Shown here piece after piece: positions 31,133-33,060 of a DNA stretch of 33,060 nucleotides. Every line of letters begins with the position of its first letter. Within the stretch, counting starts at the first letter, position 1. A program made the translations under genes and the position numbers. The notes beneath the pieces are model-generated. The model was not told the DNA's origin and made no database searches. It saw only the letters and a list, made by a program, of their open reading frames with translations. Origin of the DNA: Gemmatimonadales bacterium UBA2960 (lineage in GTDB: Bacteria > Gemmatimonadota > Gemmatimonadetes > Longimicrobiales > Gaopeijiaceae); contig DEBI01000036.1 of NCBI GenBank assembly GCA_002348465.1, positions 1 through 33,060 of the forward strand, given 5' to 3'.

Positions 31133-33060
31133 ATGTCAAAGAGAATTATGGTGCTGTTGGTAGTTTCCGTGGGAGTTTTCCTGATAGGCTCGGTTGAGTT
31201 GGTTCATGCGCAAGATCAGGATGAAGTGGATGAAGCCACGGAATTACTGAAGGAGGGCCTTCCCCTTACCCCTGAACGCACTCTTTCGGGGACATTCACC
31301 GAAGGGTCGTGGATCTCACTGGATGTTAGTCCGGATGGACAGACAATTGTTTTTGATTTCCTAGGCGACCTCTATACAATGCCAATTTCCGGGGGAGAGG
31401 CGGATCCGTTGACCCAGGGCATGGCATTTGACGGCCAGCCGCGCTTTAGTCCGGATGGGGAAGCCATCGTGTTCGTCAGCGATCGCAGCGGTGGTGATGG
31501 TGTTTGGACGATATCCCTAGACAGAGCTGACACAACACGTATCACGCGCGGGGAGACGAGTGCTTTCCAGTCACCCGAGTGGACCCCGGATGGTGATTAT
31601 ATCGTCGCTACCCGCCAGAGTCCTGGTCAGGGAAAGCTGTGGATGTACCACCGAAACGGTGGAGGGGGCATTCAGTTAATCGAAGAACCTGCCAACGCTC
31701 GGACCACCGGGGCGGCTTTTGGTTCGGACGAGAGGCACATCTGGTATAGTCGTCGGACTGGAACTTGGCAGTACAATTCTCCGGGTCGTGATTATCAACT
31801 TTGGGTCTATGATCGCGAGACTGGAGAGAACAGTGTTCGTTCAGGTCGATATGGCGGGGCGTTTCGACCGACCCTTTCTCCGGATGGGCGCTGGCTGGTA
31901 TACGGAAGTCGGCACGTAGCAGAGACTGGTCTTCGGATTCGAGATCTTGAGACTGGAGACGAACGTTGGTTGGCATTCCCGGTCCAGCGTGATGAGCAGG
32001 AGTCGCGAGCGGCTCGGGACGCTTATCCGGGAATGAGCTTTACTCCGGATTCCAGAGAGTTAGTTGCATTCTGGGGCGGGAGGATGTGGCGTGTACCTGT
32101 GCAGGGAGGTGAGCCGGTCGAGATACCGTTCCGGGTCGATGTCGACCTCCCCATGGGGCCCGAAGTCGACTTCGACTATCCCATCGACGACTCCCCGACC
32201 TTCGTCGCCAAGCAGATCCGTGATCTGGCACCGTCTCCGGATGGTGAGCGGCTCGCGTTCACGATCATGGGCGACGTCTATGTGAAGGATTTGCCCGACG
32301 GGGAACCCAGTCAGATCGCCGAGATGGATGCGATGGCCGCTCAGCCTGCGTGGTCACCGGATGGTGAGCGCATCGTCTTCGCGACGTATTCGGACGCGGA
32401 GGGCGGCCGCCTTTATGCGGTCGACTACGACGGCGATGATCTGGAGCGGATCACCCCTGACGCCGCCTTTTATACCCAGCCGGTCTTTTCACCGGATGGA
32501 ATGCGCGTGGTGGCGATCAGAGGTCCTCGCTTGGCGTACGAAGACGCCCTCACTCAGGGTGTCCCGCGAGGCTCGATCGATCTCGTCTGGGTGCCGTCGA
32601 AGGGAGGGAAGGCCTCGGTCGTCACCCCGATCGCAGGTCTCAACGCACCACACTTCGTGAACGGCTCCGACCGTATCTATGCAACAATGTACGAGGCGGC
32701 CGCGCCGAGGTCGCAGTCGGGTGCGGGCCTCATCTCGATGCGTTGGGACGGGACTGATCGACGCGAGCATGTGCAGGTGCGTGGTGGAAGTCCCAACGGA
32801 GGACTGGGGCCGGCTGCATCGCTGATCAAGATGGCGCCAGAGGGTGACCAGGCGATGGCATTGGTCGGCAACCAGCTCTACGTGGTCACGGTGCCGTACG
32901 GGGTGGGTGCTGAGGCCCCCACCATTTCGGTAGCGAACCCCTCCTCGGCGGCATTCCCGGCCGAGCAGCTCACCGACATCGGGGCCCAGTTCCCCGCATG
33001 GGGCGCGAATGGCGAGGAGGTCCACTGGGCCCTCGGCAACGCCCACTTCGTCTACGACCT
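31133..33060 (+). CDS. exported TolB-propeller protein, probably amidohydrolase N-terminal part (3' end cut by window)
   Basis: The frame is open from ATG 31133 to the window end (642 codons, no stop). AGGAG 6 bases before the ATG and a Sec leader (MVLLVVSVGVFLIGSVELVHAQ) support the start. It contains at least eight TolB/WD-type blades with SPDG signatures (VSPDGQTIVF, FSPDGEAIVFVS, LSPDGRWLVYGS, WSPDGERIVFAT, FSPDGMRVVAI). Proteins of this type in Gemmatimonadota usually continue into an amidohydrolase domain beyond residue 650, which is not visible here, so that part is inferred. The propeller may bind substrate or partners. Base composition changes inside the gene: counted 60-base lines before about 32,000 hold 42-57 % G+C, those after about 32,160 hold 60-72 %. 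Confidence 0.85.
   Translation, partial: MSKRIMVLLVVSVGVFLIGSVELVHAQDQDEVDEATELLKEGLPLTPERTLSGTFTEGSWISLDVSPDGQTIVFDFLGDLYTMPISGGEADPLTQGMAFDGQPRFSPDGEAIVFVSDRSGGDGVWTISLDRADTTRITRGETSAFQSPEWTPDGDYIVATRQSPGQGKLWMYHRNGGGGIQLIEEPANARTTGAAFGSDERHIWYSRRTGTWQYNSPGRDYQLWVYDRETGENSVRSGRYGGAFRPTLSPDGRWLVYGSRHVAETGLRIRDLETGDERWLAFPVQRDEQESRAARDAYPGMSFTPDSRELVAFWGGRMWRVPVQGGEPVEIPFRVDVDLPMGPEVDFDYPIDDSPTFVAKQIRDLAPSPDGERLAFTIMGDVYVKDLPDGEPSQIAEMDAMAAQPAWSPDGERIVFATYSDAEGGRLYAVDYDGDDLERITPDAAFYTQPVFSPDGMRVVAIRGPRLAYEDALTQGVPRGSIDLVWVPSKGGKASVVTPIAGLNAPHFVNGSDRIYATMYEAAAPRSQSGAGLISMRWDGTDRREHVQVRGGSPNGGLGPAASLIKMAPEGDQAMALVGNQLYVVTVPYGVGAEAPTISVANPSSAAFPAEQLTDIGAQFPAWGANGEEVHWALGNAHFVYD

Overview
The window is an almost gap-free stretch of bacterial chromosome, roughly 50-57 % GC over most of its length by hand counts of sample lines. 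It holds 21 supported protein-coding genes, no RNA genes, no CRISPR array and no insertion sequence. The longest gene-free gap is the 200-base divergent spacer at 30933-31132, and no gap reaches 300 bases. The mix of families points to Gemmatimonadota or a closely similar marine or soil heterotroph: a sortilin-type BNR propeller, a DUF5117/DUF5118 zinc protease, a DUF5916 outer-membrane protein, a DUF1592/DUF1552 pair, secreted DinB and DUF885 proteins, and a TolB-propeller amidohydrolase. The taxon is inferred from gene content only; there is no marker gene here.

Layout. 1-970: a Cro/CI-type regulator (5' edge not visible) overlapping a small unknown gene. 1043-4702 (minus strand): a sodium:solute symporter, a Tat-exported DsrE-like protein and an Ig-like/N-formylglutamate amidohydrolase lipoprotein. 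4851-6762: a PLP aminotransferase of the ACC-synthase-like type, convergent with a PNPOx-like flavoprotein. 6945-15198: three large exported proteins (sortilin-like BNR protein, zinc metalloprotease, DUF5916 barrel). 15301-21254: a tight cluster of a c-type-heme DUF1592 protein, a Tat-type DUF1552 protein and a secreted ankyrin-repeat protein. 21342-25294: an AtoE-type carboxylate transporter, an exported M24 peptidase and an exported metallo-beta-lactamase-fold hydrolase. 25428-29678: two small lipoproteins, a cupin, an exported DinB protein and a DUF885-like lipoprotein. 29778-33060: a divergent pair of exported hydrolases, the second cut by the window edge.

How it may work together. Nearly every enzyme carries a Sec, Tat or lipoprotein signal, and the only integral transporters (SSS and AtoE type) import small solutes. 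The region therefore reads as an exoproteome and scavenging block: proteins and peptides are degraded outside or in the periplasm, and small products are imported. This is inference from localisation signals and family roles. No complete named pathway is present.

The most unusual observations are (i) a sharp rise in GC inside the last gene, from 42-57 % before about 32,000 to 60-72 % after about 32,160, suggesting recombination or a chimeric join; (ii) an Asn in place of the near-invariant PLP-binding Asp in the aminotransferase; and (iii) the coupled DUF1592-DUF1552-ankyrin cluster, the best candidate here for a poorly described multi-protein system.
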